Source of the DNA: Litchfieldia sinesaloumensis
Lineage (GTDB): Bacteria; Bacillota; Bacilli; Bacillales; Bacillaceae_L
Assembly (NCBI RefSeq): GCF_900156865.1
Contig: NZ_LT732529.1
Coordinates: 699,056 to 763,055 of the forward strand
Reading direction: 5' to 3'
DNA: 64,000 nucleotides
Below, one piece after another: positions 8,502 through 17,384 of this stretch (positions within the stretch are counted from its first letter, which is position 1; each line of letters begins with the position of its first letter). The notes below the pieces were generated by a model. That model had not been told where the DNA came from. It saw nothing but the letters and a program-made list of their open reading frames with translations, and made no database searches. A program made the position numbers and the translations under genes.

Positions 8502-8530
8502 ATTGTATGAAAACAGCCTTAAAAGATGTC
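8502..8530 (-). promoter_or_regulatory. Sigma-E-type promoter of cwlJ
   Basis: On the minus strand a perfect sigma-E -10 element CATACAAT (8509-8502) lies 13 bases after a -35-like GACATCTT (8530-8523). Transcription would begin about 15 bases before the GTG start. The consensus is established for B. subtilis mother-cell genes; the assignment here is by eye. Confidence 0.6.
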
Positions 8531-8697
8531 GGTTTTTCAATTAAATTTTCGCCCATTATTTGTGTTTTTTAGGCGGCAAGCGTTGGTTATAGGAGGTTAA
8601 TTATTTGTTTGGAATGAAACCTTTTGTGGATGGTAATCGTACCTATGTAATGTAAGTAAATTAAGTAGTTTTAGAGAATTATAAGGAGTTGCTAGTC

Positions 8698-9186
8698 GTG
8701 AATGAACGTAAATTAAAACATCATTTATCCCCTGCGTTTCCTAAGATACGGATGATTACAGAAACAATAACAAATATTATTGGTTTTTTAGTCGTAGGTG
8801 TATTATTTTGGTTGAATCATTATTTTTCGTGGCCAACATGGGCGTACTGGATATTAATTGCTCTACTCGTGTTCGCCGTACTTGGTGCTATTTGGTCCTT
8901 TATTGAACCAAGGCTCCTTTATCGAAGCTGGAGTTATCAAATAGATACCGAGTATCTGCAAATGAAATTTGGTGTGCTAACAAAAGAATGGGTGACTGTA
9001 CCGATGACGAAAATACAATCGGTCTCAACAAGCCAAGGTCCAATCATGAAAAGGTATCAAGCCCGGTCAATAAAGGTTGAAACGATGGGATCATCACATA
9101 CGATTCCTGCTCTAGAAGAAGATATCGCCCTTGAACTTAGAGAGAAACTAGCAGACTATGCAAAATTAAAGGAAGTAGATGAATAA
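8698..9186 (+). CDS. ydbS: PH-domain membrane protein YdbS
   Basis: A 162-residue protein with two transmembrane segments (about 22-45 and 48-70) and one bacterial PH domain (bPH_2, about 75-150, with VPMTKIQSVSTSQGP). Its partner YdbT follows with a one-base overlap (TAATG). YdbS/YdbT are known in B. subtilis as membrane proteins linked to envelope stress; molecular function is not established. The start is GTG 8698, nine bases after AAGGAG; a TTG at 8689 abuts the binding site and is rejected. Confidence 0.85.
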   Translation: MNERKLKHHLSPAFPKIRMITETITNIIGFLVVGVLFWLNHYFSWPTWAYWILIALLVFAVLGAIWSFIEPRLLYRSWSYQIDTEYLQMKFGVLTKEWVTVPMTKIQSVSTSQGPIMKRYQARSIKVETMGSSHTIPALEEDIALELREKLADYAKLKEVDE

Positions 9187-10763
9187 TGAGATATCATCCA
9201 CTTAGTGTAGCTTTTCGGATTTATCAACTAATTAAAAATAATTTTATCCTCATCCTGCTTTTGTTTGTTATTCAAAGAAATTCAGAAGCCTGGTATTTTG
9301 TGTATGGAAGATATGTGTTTTTAGCAATAGTGATCTTACGTTTGTTTTACATAATCGCAAGTTGGTTTGTTGAGAAATATGAATGGAAAGACCGGACTTT
9401 TCACATCCATAAAGGGATTTTTGTTAAACACACAAGTACGATACCCTTCACAAGAATTCAAAATGTAACGAGGAAGACGACTGTCTTTCATAAAATTGTT
9501 GGATTAACGTCTCTTACTTTTGAAACGGCAATGGACGGGGAAGATGATTCAATTCATTTTGAGGTGATAACGAAAAAGCATGCTGAATATTTAATTGAAC
9601 TTGTTCAACCAGGTAAAGAATTAAATGAAGAACAGGAGCTAAAAAAGGTCGAAGCAGATAATAGGAGTGATGTCCCTACTCACAATGAAGAGCTAAGGGG
9701 AAATGATGTGCAAGAACTTAAGAAGCTGCACAAGCCAAATCGTAAGGTGCATTTTACCCCTGAAAAGAAAGACTTGTGGAAAGCGAGCTTTACTTCGTTA
9801 AGCTTCCTGGCAATTGTTCCAATTATGTTCGCAGGATTGGAGTATTTGCAACCCGTTTTACCTGACCCTGACGAAATTGAAGGTTTATTTCAGAGAGTTC
9901 TTGCGAGTAAGTGGCTCTTTATGATTATCCTGGTTTTGGCTCTTACCGTTGCCGTCACGTTTGGTGTAGCAAGGACATTTATTCGATATGGCAAATATGA
10001 AATTTCATCTGATGAACGTTATATCTATATTCATCGAGGAGTTCTTGATGAAAGTTACTTCGCGATAGAAAAGAATAAGATTCAAGGTTTGGAAATGAAA
10101 CAATCTTTGATGAAGCGAATCTTTGGGTTAGTGGAAGTAAAATTAATCAGTTCAGCTAATCCAAATACGGGGGATGAATCTCTTAATGTAAACTCACTTT
10201 ATCCATTTTTACCTGTTCAAACAGCGTACGAATTAATTGAAGAAATACTACCTGTTTATCAGTTAAAAACAGCTAAATTAGAGAGGTTACCACGTAAATC
10301 TCTATGGGTAAAATTATTAAAACCGAGTTGGATCTGGATTTTGGCAACGATTGGCTTATTCTATTTTAAACCAGAACTGTTTGGTACGAATCATGTATGG
10401 TGGATGTTGTCGATTGGATTACTTTGTTTCATTGTCATCCAACGTGTACTTGATTTTTTTCATACGAGATATGCTGTTGCAGGGGATCAAGTCCAATGGT
10501 GGCGAGGTGGTCTCACTAGCACTATGTTTGTAACGAAACGAAGAAATATTATTGAGATGTCCTATTCACAAACAAGACTACAAGGAATTTTCGGAATTGC
10601 ATCGGTAACAACAATGAATCGTGCTACACCAACACATATTGAAACAATAGATGATATCCCATTCCCGTTTGCAATGGAATTTGAACAATGGTATTTGAAA
10701 CGACAAGGTGAAATTGATTTGATGGAAGGCGATGGGGAAAACCCGACTGCACCTAAAATATAA
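9186..10763 (+). CDS. ydbT: Triple PH-domain membrane protein YdbT
   Basis: A 525-residue protein with three bacterial PH domains (about 65-145, 270-350, 425-505) separated by paired transmembrane segments near 15-60, 205-260 and 375-415. Each PH domain carries the recurring core xIPFTRIQNV / AIEKNKIQGLEM / KRRNIIEMSYSQTRLQG. A charged linker at about 150-195 is probably cytoplasmic. The length and architecture match B. subtilis YdbT. Translation is coupled to ydbS. Function is not established; a role in envelope protection is inferred from the family. Confidence 0.85.
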   Translation: MRYHPLSVAFRIYQLIKNNFILILLLFVIQRNSEAWYFVYGRYVFLAIVILRLFYIIASWFVEKYEWKDRTFHIHKGIFVKHTSTIPFTRIQNVTRKTTVFHKIVGLTSLTFETAMDGEDDSIHFEVITKKHAEYLIELVQPGKELNEEQELKKVEADNRSDVPTHNEELRGNDVQELKKLHKPNRKVHFTPEKKDLWKASFTSLSFLAIVPIMFAGLEYLQPVLPDPDEIEGLFQRVLASKWLFMIILVLALTVAVTFGVARTFIRYGKYEISSDERYIYIHRGVLDESYFAIEKNKIQGLEMKQSLMKRIFGLVEVKLISSANPNTGDESLNVNSLYPFLPVQTAYELIEEILPVYQLKTAKLERLPRKSLWVKLLKPSWIWILATIGLFYFKPELFGTNHVWWMLSIGLLCFIVIQRVLDFFHTRYAVAGDQVQWWRGGLTSTMFVTKRRNIIEMSYSQTRLQGIFGIASVTTMNRATPTHIETIDDIPFPFAMEFEQWYLKRQGEIDLMEGDGENPTAPKI

Positions 10764-10909
10764 GAGATTAGGTGTGCTTTCGCATAGTGTCGTAGTCAGT
10801 TTTGTCAAAAAAAGGGCTATTAAATAATAATTTGATAGTTGACAATTGTAGGAAAAAAATGATAATCTTCAAGAGCACTAAGAAAAAATTGACAAAGGAG
10901 GAAAGGACA

Positions 10910-10978
10910 ATGAAAAAATTAATTGCGTGTCATTCAAACTACAATTTAATATATTGTCCATACCTTCGATTTGATTGA
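10910..10978 (+). CDS. Leader peptide of the bmrCD operon (22 residues)
   Basis: A 22-residue ORF, MKKLIACHSNYNLIYCPYLRFD, begins six bases after a strong AAAGGAGGAAAGG ribosome-binding site and ends 56 bases before an intrinsic terminator. In B. subtilis the bmrCD genes are preceded by the leader peptide BmrB, whose translation controls attenuation under translation-blocking antibiotics. I see no clear sequence similarity to BmrB, so the assignment rests on position and RNA layout. ATACCTT inside the last codons (10960-10966) is complementary to AAGGTAT at 11001-11007, so a ribosome finishing the leader would change downstream folding. Confidence 0.6.
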   Translation: MKKLIACHSNYNLIYCPYLRFD

Positions 10979-11000
10979 TTGTCAGTTTCCAATACAATAA

Positions 11001-11069
11001 AAGGTATAGGTACGCCTACTATACCTACTATAGAGATGCATGCTCTTTTTAGGGTGTGCATCTTTTTTG
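11001..11069 (+). terminator. Attenuator: alternative hairpins and terminator ahead of bmrC
   Basis: GGTATAG (11003-11009) can pair with CTATACC (11019-11025), or AAGGTAT (11001-11007) can instead pair with ATACCTT in the leader ORF. A terminator follows: GATGCATGC (11035-11043) with GTGTGCATC (11054-11062), then TTTTTT. The layout of leader ORF, mutually exclusive stems and terminator is that of ribosome-mediated transcription attenuation. Confidence 0.6.
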
Positions 11070-11115
11070 TTGTCTGGAAATTCTTGGTGAATAAAACGAA
11101 AAGGGGAGAAGGACA

Positions 11116-11172
11116 ATGTGGAAGAGACGAAAATTATTGATTTTCAATAAGGAGTTGCTTGATGGTGGGTAG
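11116..11172 (+). CDS. Second tiny ORF between attenuator and bmrC
   Basis: An 18-residue ORF (MWKRRKLLIFNKELLDGG) starts five bases after an AAGGGGAGAAGG-type binding site and ends 41 bases before bmrC. It lies after the terminator, so it is on the read-through transcript. It may couple or delay bmrC translation, or be fortuitous. No family is recognised. Confidence 0.3.
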   Translation: MWKRRKLLIFNKELLDGG

Positions 11173-11213
11173 CTCTTGTCTTCTAAATAAGCAGGAGAAA
11201 GAAGGTATAAAAC

Positions 11214-12956
11214 ATGTTTGAAGTGTTAGGTAAATTGGGATGGTTCTATAAAAAATATTGGCTACAATATACAATGGCCATCATCCTTTTAATGATTGCA
11301 ACTGTTCTGGAAGTGATTCCGCCTTATTTACTAGGTTCTATAATCGATCTTCTAACAGTGGGTGACATGACCAGAAACGTGTTGATTCAATATGTTCTGA
11401 TATTCGTAGCGATTATTGTAATTGGTTACTTTTTGAATTTTTTCTGGCAGTACCGTTTATTCGAAGGTTCATTGAATCTTGAAAAACTAATGCGTCGTAA
11501 ACTGATGCTGCAGTTTTTAAAAATGACGCCGACCTTTTACGAGAAAAACCGGACAGGTGACCTAATGGCTCGTGCAACCAACGATTTAAATGCAGTTTCA
11601 CTTACAGCAGGTTTTGGAATTATGACTTTAATCGATTCTACTTTATTTTTGGGCACGATTATCTTTGCGATGGGGTTCATGATTTCTTGGAAACTGACAT
11701 TTTTCTCCATGCTTCCAGTTCCAATCATGGCAGTACTGATTCAGTATCTAGGTAAAATCGTTCACGAACGCTATATGAAAGCACAAGATTCGTTTGGTGA
11801 ACTAAATGATAATGTACTAGAATCTGTTGCAGGTGTTCGAGTGATTCGTGCCTATGTACAGGAGAAGAAAGATGAGCAGGTCTTCGCAGATAAGAGTGAA
11901 GAGGTTTACCAAAAGAATATGGATACTGCTAAAATAAATGCTTTATTCGGTCCGATTACAAAGATTGGCACGGGCATTAGTTATGTTGTAGCACTTGGAT
12001 ATGGGGCGGTTCTTGTAACAAATGGTGAAATGACAGTCGGTCAACTTGTAACATTTAATGTCTACTTGGGGCTAGCTGTTTGGCCGATTTTTGCAATAGG
12101 TGAGCTGATTAATGTTATGCAACAAGGGAATGCATCACTTGACCGTGTTCAAGAAACATTACAGTATGAAGCTGATGTAAAAGATGCAACGCATCCTGTT
12201 TCAATCTCGAAACCAAGTACCATCGGATTTCATGAGTTACGGTTCCAGTATCCAACAAGTCAGGTGAAAAACCTACAGAACATTACCCTTTCCTTAAAAA
12301 AAGGAGAAACATTAGGTATTGTAGGGAAAACAGGAGCTGGAAAAACAACTTTCCTACGTCAGTTACTACGGGAATATCCTTTGCAGGAGGGTCAGCTAAG
12401 TATTGATGGTATTGATATTGCTTCCCAAACGAAAGAACAAATACTTGATTGGATTGGCTATGTCCCACAGGATCATGTGTTATTTTCGCGGACAATTCGT
12501 GAAAACATCTTGTTTGGAAAAGAAGAAGCAACAAACGCTGAAATTGATAGAGCGATTCACTTAGCATACTTTAAAAAAGACTTAGAAAACTTACCAAGGG
12601 GACTTGAAACCCTTGTAGGTGAAAAGGGTGTTTCCTTATCTGGAGGACAAAAACAGCGCGTGTCTATTGCGCGTGCATTGATAAAAGACCCTGAAATTCT
12701 AATTTTAGATGATTCCTTGTCAGCAGTTGATGCAAAAACAGAGGCACGTATCATTGAAAACATTCAGAATGAGCGTAGCGATAAAACGACTATTATTACG
12801 ACACATCGTTTATCTGGTGTTCAACATGCTGACCATATTATCGTGCTAGATGAAGGGCAAATCTTGGAACAAGGAACGCACGAAGAACTATTAAGACTAA
12901 ATGGCTGGTATAAGGAACAATTTGACCGTCAACAGCTAGAGGGAGGCGGCGCATGA
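11214..12956 (+). CDS. bmrC: Multidrug ABC transporter subunit BmrC (YheI)
   Basis: A 580-residue half-transporter: six transmembrane segments (about 15-300) fused to an ABC ATPase (about 335-570). Walker A GKTGAGKTT is at about 370-378, signature LSGGQKQR near 475 and Walker B ILILDDSLS near 495. The catalytic Glu after Walker B is replaced by Asp, the degenerate-site pattern of heterodimeric exporters. The sequence follows B. subtilis YheI/BmrC throughout. It pairs with BmrD, whose start overlaps its stop by four bases. The complex exports drugs such as fluoroquinolones and dyes. Probably controlled by the attenuator upstream. Confidence 0.9.
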   Translation: MFEVLGKLGWFYKKYWLQYTMAIILLMIATVLEVIPPYLLGSIIDLLTVGDMTRNVLIQYVLIFVAIIVIGYFLNFFWQYRLFEGSLNLEKLMRRKLMLQFLKMTPTFYEKNRTGDLMARATNDLNAVSLTAGFGIMTLIDSTLFLGTIIFAMGFMISWKLTFFSMLPVPIMAVLIQYLGKIVHERYMKAQDSFGELNDNVLESVAGVRVIRAYVQEKKDEQVFADKSEEVYQKNMDTAKINALFGPITKIGTGISYVVALGYGAVLVTNGEMTVGQLVTFNVYLGLAVWPIFAIGELINVMQQGNASLDRVQETLQYEADVKDATHPVSISKPSTIGFHELRFQYPTSQVKNLQNITLSLKKGETLGIVGKTGAGKTTFLRQLLREYPLQEGQLSIDGIDIASQTKEQILDWIGYVPQDHVLFSRTIRENILFGKEEATNAEIDRAIHLAYFKKDLENLPRGLETLVGEKGVSLSGGQKQRVSIARALIKDPEILILDDSLSAVDAKTEARIIENIQNERSDKTTIITTHRLSGVQHADHIIVLDEGQILEQGTHEELLRLNGWYKEQFDRQQLEGGGA

Positions 12957-14689
12957 GTACAGGTAAACGATTAACAAAATATGCTTTTGCATACAAGGGC
13001 CCGATTTTTCTAGGTTTATTTTTCTTAACAGTTGCCGTGTTTACAGACCTTGCTGGACCATTCATTGCAAAGTACATCATTGATGAGCATATGGTCGTCG
13101 GCAATATCGAAGTTGGCCCAATTGCCTGGTTGCTTTGTCTTTATCTTATTTTAGCCATCGCAACTGCGGTGTTACGTTATTTTATGTATATTTACCTGCA
13201 AGTAGGGGCAAATCGCGTGATTCAAAAACTTCGTAAGGATGTTTTCGGTCATATACACACTTTACCGATACAGTATTTTGATCAACTTCCTGCTGGTAAG
13301 ATTGTAGCACGTGTAACAAATGATACAGAGGCGGTTCGCAATTTATATGTGCAGGTCCTTTCAAATTTTTTAACAAGTTTTATATCAATTGTAGGGGTTT
13401 ATGTAGCTCTTTTCATCCTCAGTTGGAAAATGGCGATGATTGCACTGTTGATGGTTCCTCTCATCTATCTGTGGATGATTCTATATCGAAAATACGCATC
13501 ACACTATAATAAAGTGATTCGTAAGAAAATTGCAGATATCAACGCAATGATAAACGAATCGATTCAAGGGATGACAATCATTCAGGCATTCCGTCGTGAA
13601 AAACAAATGACAAAAGAATTCGACGAAATGAATAACGAGCATTATGCATATGGTCGAAAATTATTATTATTAGATTCAGCAACTTCATTTAATCTAGTTA
13701 ATACATTGCGTCTTATAATGTTTACTATTTTCATTGTCTATTTTGGAACGCAATCTTTAACGGTTGGTGAGGTTGTATCAGCTGGTACAATGTACGCTTT
13801 TGTTGATTATTTAACGAGACTTTTTAATCCGATTACAAATATTGTAAATCAGTTTTCCCAATTAGAGCGCTCTCTAGTTGCAGGAAAGCGGGTGTTTGAT
13901 GTGTTGGACCTTAAGGGAGAAACGGTATCTGAAGAGGGTATGCCTCGGTATGATGGTCATGTTGTCTTTGAAGATGTCACCTTCGCCTATAAAGATGATG
14001 AATATGTATTAAAGAACCTTTCATTTGAAGCAAAACGTGGTGAAACGGTAGCCCTAGTAGGTCATACAGGTTCGGGAAAAAGCTCAATTATGAATCTGCT
14101 TTTCCGATTCTATGACCCATCAATAGGGAAAATCTATATTGATGGGATTGATATCACTACATTACCAAGACAAAGCGTTCGTCAACATATGGGAATTGTT
14201 TTACAGGATCCCTACTTATTTACAGGGACCATTGCTTCAAACGTCAGCTTAAATGATCCAAAGATTACACGGGAAAAAGTTGAGGGTGCATTACGAGCGG
14301 TTGGTGCAGACCGGGTTCTTAAAAACCTGGAAAAAGGAATAGATGAACCGGTAATTGAGAAGGGAAGTACATTGTCATCCGGTCAACGTCAGCTAATCTC
14401 TTTCGCTCGAGCTCTAGCCTTTGACCCTGCTATTCTAATATTAGATGAAGCCACTTCGAATATAGATACTGAGACTGAAGAAATCATTCAACATGCGATG
14501 GATGTTCTAAAGAAGGGGCGCACAACCTTCATTATTGCTCACCGTCTTTCAACAATTAAAAATGCCGATCGCATCATTGTGTTAGATCGAGGGGTAATAA
14601 AAGAACAAGGTACACACGAAGAATTACTTGCCGTTGGTGGAACCTATTCACAAATGTATCGTATGCAAGCAGAATCATTACAGGTATAA
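12953..14689 (+). CDS. bmrD: Multidrug ABC transporter subunit BmrD (YheH)
   Basis: A 578-residue half-transporter with six transmembrane segments and an ABC domain. Walker A GHTGSGKSS is at about 370, Walker B ILILDEATS near 493 with an intact catalytic Glu, and the signature is LSSGQ rather than LSGGQ. Thus BmrD gives the catalytic Glu, while the canonical signature comes from BmrC: one composite site is active and the other degenerate. It is about 95 residues shorter than the B. subtilis YheH I remember (about 673), which has an extra segment, so the symbol is by context and pairing. The operon ends at a strong terminator. Confidence 0.85.
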   Translation: MSTGKRLTKYAFAYKGPIFLGLFFLTVAVFTDLAGPFIAKYIIDEHMVVGNIEVGPIAWLLCLYLILAIATAVLRYFMYIYLQVGANRVIQKLRKDVFGHIHTLPIQYFDQLPAGKIVARVTNDTEAVRNLYVQVLSNFLTSFISIVGVYVALFILSWKMAMIALLMVPLIYLWMILYRKYASHYNKVIRKKIADINAMINESIQGMTIIQAFRREKQMTKEFDEMNNEHYAYGRKLLLLDSATSFNLVNTLRLIMFTIFIVYFGTQSLTVGEVVSAGTMYAFVDYLTRLFNPITNIVNQFSQLERSLVAGKRVFDVLDLKGETVSEEGMPRYDGHVVFEDVTFAYKDDEYVLKNLSFEAKRGETVALVGHTGSGKSSIMNLLFRFYDPSIGKIYIDGIDITTLPRQSVRQHMGIVLQDPYLFTGTIASNVSLNDPKITREKVEGALRAVGADRVLKNLEKGIDEPVIEKGSTLSSGQRQLISFARALAFDPAILILDEATSNIDTETEEIIQHAMDVLKKGRTTFIIAHRLSTIKNADRIIVLDRGVIKEQGTHEELLAVGGTYSQMYRMQAESLQV

Positions 14690-14693
14690 TAAG

Positions 14694-14728
14694 AAAAGAC
14701 CACTGGAATAGCCCAGTGGTCTTTTACT
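14694..14728 (+). terminator. bmrCD terminator
   Basis: AAAAGACCACTGG (14694-14706) pairs with CCAGTGGTCTTTT (14713-14725), followed by a T-rich tract. Confidence 0.9.
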
Positions 14729-14820
14729 TTTACCATTTCAATATATTTTACAATTAAATTTAGTATTCTTTGAAACTTTTTCTTTATTTGTTACGTGGAT
14801 AGGGTGAAAGGTGGGTAGTG

Positions 14821-15300
14821 ATGGACCTTGAACAAATGTTTTCATTGTATTTCAATGACTTATATCGTTATTTATTTTCATTAAGTAAAAATCATGCTGA
14901 AACTGAGGATCTAATTCAAGAAACCTTTACGAAGGCGCATATCACTCTTCTATCCAATGAAATTAAGGATATAAAGCCATGGCTTTTTAAAGTTGGATAT
15001 CACTCATTTATCGACCGAGTAAGGAAGGAAAAACGCTATAGCTATACTGAGGATTTTCTCCAAGTAGAGTTTAATACCCCAGAAGCAATTGTTGTTGAAA
15101 AGAACTCCTACTTAGAATTGCTGAACTATCTGGATAAAATCAAGCCGGTAGAAAAACAAGCCATCTTACTCTGCGATGTAAATGAGTGTTCAAACGAGCA
15201 AGCAGCTACCATCTTAGATTTAAATGTAAATACACTTAAAACACATTTATCTCGTGGAAGAAAAAAGCTTCGGAAAATGTTATCGGAGGAGGAAAGGTAA
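14821..15300 (+). CDS. ECF-type RNA polymerase sigma factor
   Basis: A 159-residue group IV sigma factor. Region 2 spans about 8-72 (YLFSLSKNHAETEDLIQETF and the following KPWLFKVGYHSFID), and region 4 about 100-155 with the helix-turn-helix EQAATILDLNVNTLKTHLSR. The gene overlaps its anti-sigma gene by one base. I cannot assign it to a named B. subtilis sigma factor. ATG 14821 is preferred over the GTG three bases upstream because of spacing from GAAAGGTGG. It likely autoregulates its own operon, as most ECF units do. Confidence 0.88.
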   Translation: MDLEQMFSLYFNDLYRYLFSLSKNHAETEDLIQETFTKAHITLLSNEIKDIKPWLFKVGYHSFIDRVRKEKRYSYTEDFLQVEFNTPEAIVVEKNSYLELLNYLDKIKPVEKQAILLCDVNECSNEQAATILDLNVNTLKTHLSRGRKKLRKMLSEEER

Positions 15301-16283
15301 TGGACTCGTACGAAGAATTAATTGATAAAGCTAAAAAGGGTGGTCAATTGCCCTCGAACGACGGTAGTAAAAAACTAAAAAGAGCAATCTCATCTTCGAA
15401 ATGGAGGTTAATCCTGACGACATTAACAGTCATTCTGTTAATCGTACCAACTAGTTATTTGTTCACCTTTATGTATTATGCATTTGGGACAAAATCGACG
15501 ACTTTGATGGATATTGCGAGTAAGACGCTTTATATCACAGAGCCAAATACAACGTTGGAAGAAATCGAATTCGATATGGATTTTTCCCCTTTTTCGATGA
15601 CGTTGGCATTTGAACAATATAAACAAATTGGAGATGAATTTTATCCAGCTGCGAATTATCGCTTACAGTTTATCCTGAATGACTTAGTTGAAAGTGAAAA
15701 GACTTCAAAACTGGAGAAGGTGTATCCAAAATACCCAACCGAGACAAATCTTTGGTTAACTCATCCGAGCAATTCAATCGAATTTAATAGTCAAAAAGAG
15801 TGGCAGGTTCTTGCTGGACTACCAGAGGAAACAGTCGTAGAGGCCTATGTCTCATTAACTGGTTTATACGAGGTTGATGAAGTAATAGATGAAGTGGGAA
15901 ACATGGATGTAACTTGGGCTGCTATTTATACTGGAACGGAAGATACAATGATTAGTGCTGAGGGCGAATTGATTTCTCCGATTGGATATCCAGTCCAAAG
16001 TGACAATACCTATTGGTCTCCATTTCGGGACTCCACCTCACATGAGGATACATTTTTACAGATGTTAAAAGAAATTGAACCATATGAAGAGATTGCTGTT
16101 ACAGTTTCATCTCATAAAAATCTAGAATTGGCAGAACGAATTGATTTTATTGAGGAAAATGGTTTCCAAACCTATGGAGTTGTCGTTACAGGGCCAAAAG
16201 CTGAAATAGAAAAGCTTAAAAATTCGGATATGGTTCGTTATTTAAAAGTAGGAGAGGTGAAATTATGGAACTGGGCAAGATGA
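15300..16283 (+). CDS. Membrane anti-sigma factor (sigma-regulator N/C domains)
   Basis: A 327-residue protein with a short cytoplasmic segment (about 1-34), one transmembrane helix (about 35-60) and a large extracytoplasmic domain (about 65-327) resembling the Sigma_reg_N/Sigma_reg_C arrangement of Firmicute anti-sigma factors. It starts within the sigma factor stop codon (TAATG). It presumably holds the sigma factor at the membrane until an envelope signal is sensed. No zinc-binding HxxxCxxC anti-sigma motif is visible, so binding is probably by another N-terminal fold. Confidence 0.75.
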   Translation: MDSYEELIDKAKKGGQLPSNDGSKKLKRAISSSKWRLILTTLTVILLIVPTSYLFTFMYYAFGTKSTTLMDIASKTLYITEPNTTLEEIEFDMDFSPFSMTLAFEQYKQIGDEFYPAANYRLQFILNDLVESEKTSKLEKVYPKYPTETNLWLTHPSNSIEFNSQKEWQVLAGLPEETVVEAYVSLTGLYEVDEVIDEVGNMDVTWAAIYTGTEDTMISAEGELISPIGYPVQSDNTYWSPFRDSTSHEDTFLQMLKEIEPYEEIAVTVSSHKNLELAERIDFIEENGFQTYGVVVTGPKAEIEKLKNSDMVRYLKVGEVKLWNWAR

Positions 16284-16555
16284 GACATATTGTATTTCAA
16301 TGGATGGGGTGGTCTAGTGTAATAATGGGGCTTACTGGTTTGCTGCTATTAAATGGTATGCTTTTATCCGGATTCGATATTCCCATTGCAACAAATGCAT
16401 CCTTTTACGTAATTTCTTTTATCCTTGGATTTGTTTCGATTTTTCAAAAGAAAAGTCGATCATTAGGCTTGTGGGGAATCGGCTTAAGTATCTACTTCTT
16501 TGTGTTCATTATTCTCATGTTTGGTCTAGGCTGGGCGATTGTGCCTTTTCCATAA
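16265..16555 (+). CDS. Small membrane protein of the sigma operon
   Basis: A 96-residue protein with three hydrophobic segments (about 12-35, 40-58, 66-90). It overlaps the end of the anti-sigma gene by 19 bases in another frame, and AGGAGAGGTGA precedes its ATG, so translation is likely coupled. No family is recognised. Its place as third gene of the ECF unit suggests an accessory or target membrane function. Confidence 0.6.
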   Translation: MELGKMRHIVFQWMGWSSVIMGLTGLLLLNGMLLSGFDIPIATNASFYVISFILGFVSIFQKKSRSLGLWGIGLSIYFFVFIILMFGLGWAIVPFP

Positions 16556-16688
16556 GTCTATTATTTATAGCGAGAGGTCACTATCTCTTCGTGCTTATTT
16601 TAATAAACTGACAGTAAACCCCTTATATTTGATATCTCATTCTCAACTTGTAATAATAGAAGAAATGGAAAAGAAAGGGGCTAAAAGG

Positions 16689-17342
16689 ATGAAGGTTTGT
16701 GTAGTCGGTGCTAATGGACAAATTGGAAAACAGGTTGTCCAGTTATTAAAAGAAAGTGGTGAGCATACACCAATTGCCATGGTACGTAAACAAGAACAAG
16801 TAGCATCTTTTGAGGGGTTAGGCGTAAACACTGTGCTTGCCAGTATCGCGGAGAGTGTGGAAAAAATTGCAGAAGCTATTTCAGGCTGTGATGCGATTGT
16901 CTTTACTGCGGGTTCAGGCGGACATACAGGTCCGGATCAAACGTTGTTAATTGATCTGGATGGTGCAGTAAAAACAATAGAAGCAGCAGAGCAGGTGGGG
17001 GTTAAGCGTTTTGTGATGGTAAGTGCATTGGGTGCGAATAAACGCGAAAAATGGAATGAAGCAATCCGCCCATACTATGTAGCAAAACATTACGCAGATC
17101 GTATTCTTGTTGAAAGTGATTTAACGTATACCATTGTCCGTCCTGGAGGGTTATTAAATGAAGAGGGTACGGGTCATGTAGAATTAGGAGAGAACTTGAC
17201 GAGAAATACCATCCCACGTGCGGATGTGGCGAAGGTAATTGTTGCTGCATTAAGCGAAGAAAATACCTATTATCAATCATTTGACCTCGTCAGTGGAGAA
17301 ATTCCAATTGTAGATGCATTGAAAAATGTAAAAGGTGATTAA
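16689..17342 (+). CDS. yhfK: NAD(P)-binding SDR-like protein YhfK
   Basis: A 217-residue atypical short-chain dehydrogenase of the NmrA/YhfK type. The Rossmann motif GANGQIGKQVV is at residues 7-17, AIVFTAGSGG near 70-79, and YYVAKHYAD near 126-134 in the catalytic Tyr-x3-Lys position. It follows B. subtilis YhfK closely in length and sequence. Its substrate is unknown. ATG 16689 is chosen because AAAGGGG lies nine bases upstream; an in-frame extension to 16539 would give an implausible N-terminus. Monocistronic, ended by a shared terminator. Confidence 0.85.
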   Translation: MKVCVVGANGQIGKQVVQLLKESGEHTPIAMVRKQEQVASFEGLGVNTVLASIAESVEKIAEAISGCDAIVFTAGSGGHTGPDQTLLIDLDGAVKTIEAAEQVGVKRFVMVSALGANKREKWNEAIRPYYVAKHYADRILVESDLTYTIVRPGGLLNEEGTGHVELGENLTRNTIPRADVAKVIVAALSEENTYYQSFDLVSGEIPIVDALKNVKGD

Positions 17343-17384
17343 AAGAACCGCTTGCGATCAGACTGTCGCAAGCGGTTCTTATTA
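17343..17384. terminator. Bidirectional terminator between convergent genes
   Basis: A 15-bp perfect stem (AAGAACCGCTTGCGA at 17343-17357 with TCGCAAGCGGTTCTT at 17366-17380) ends yhfK and the convergent dehydrogenase gene. Confidence 0.9.

Noticed and set aside
16539-16688. Fifty-residue N-terminal extension of YhfK
   Set aside because: The extension lacks a binding site, overlaps the previous gene and precedes the conserved MKVCVVGANGQ start.
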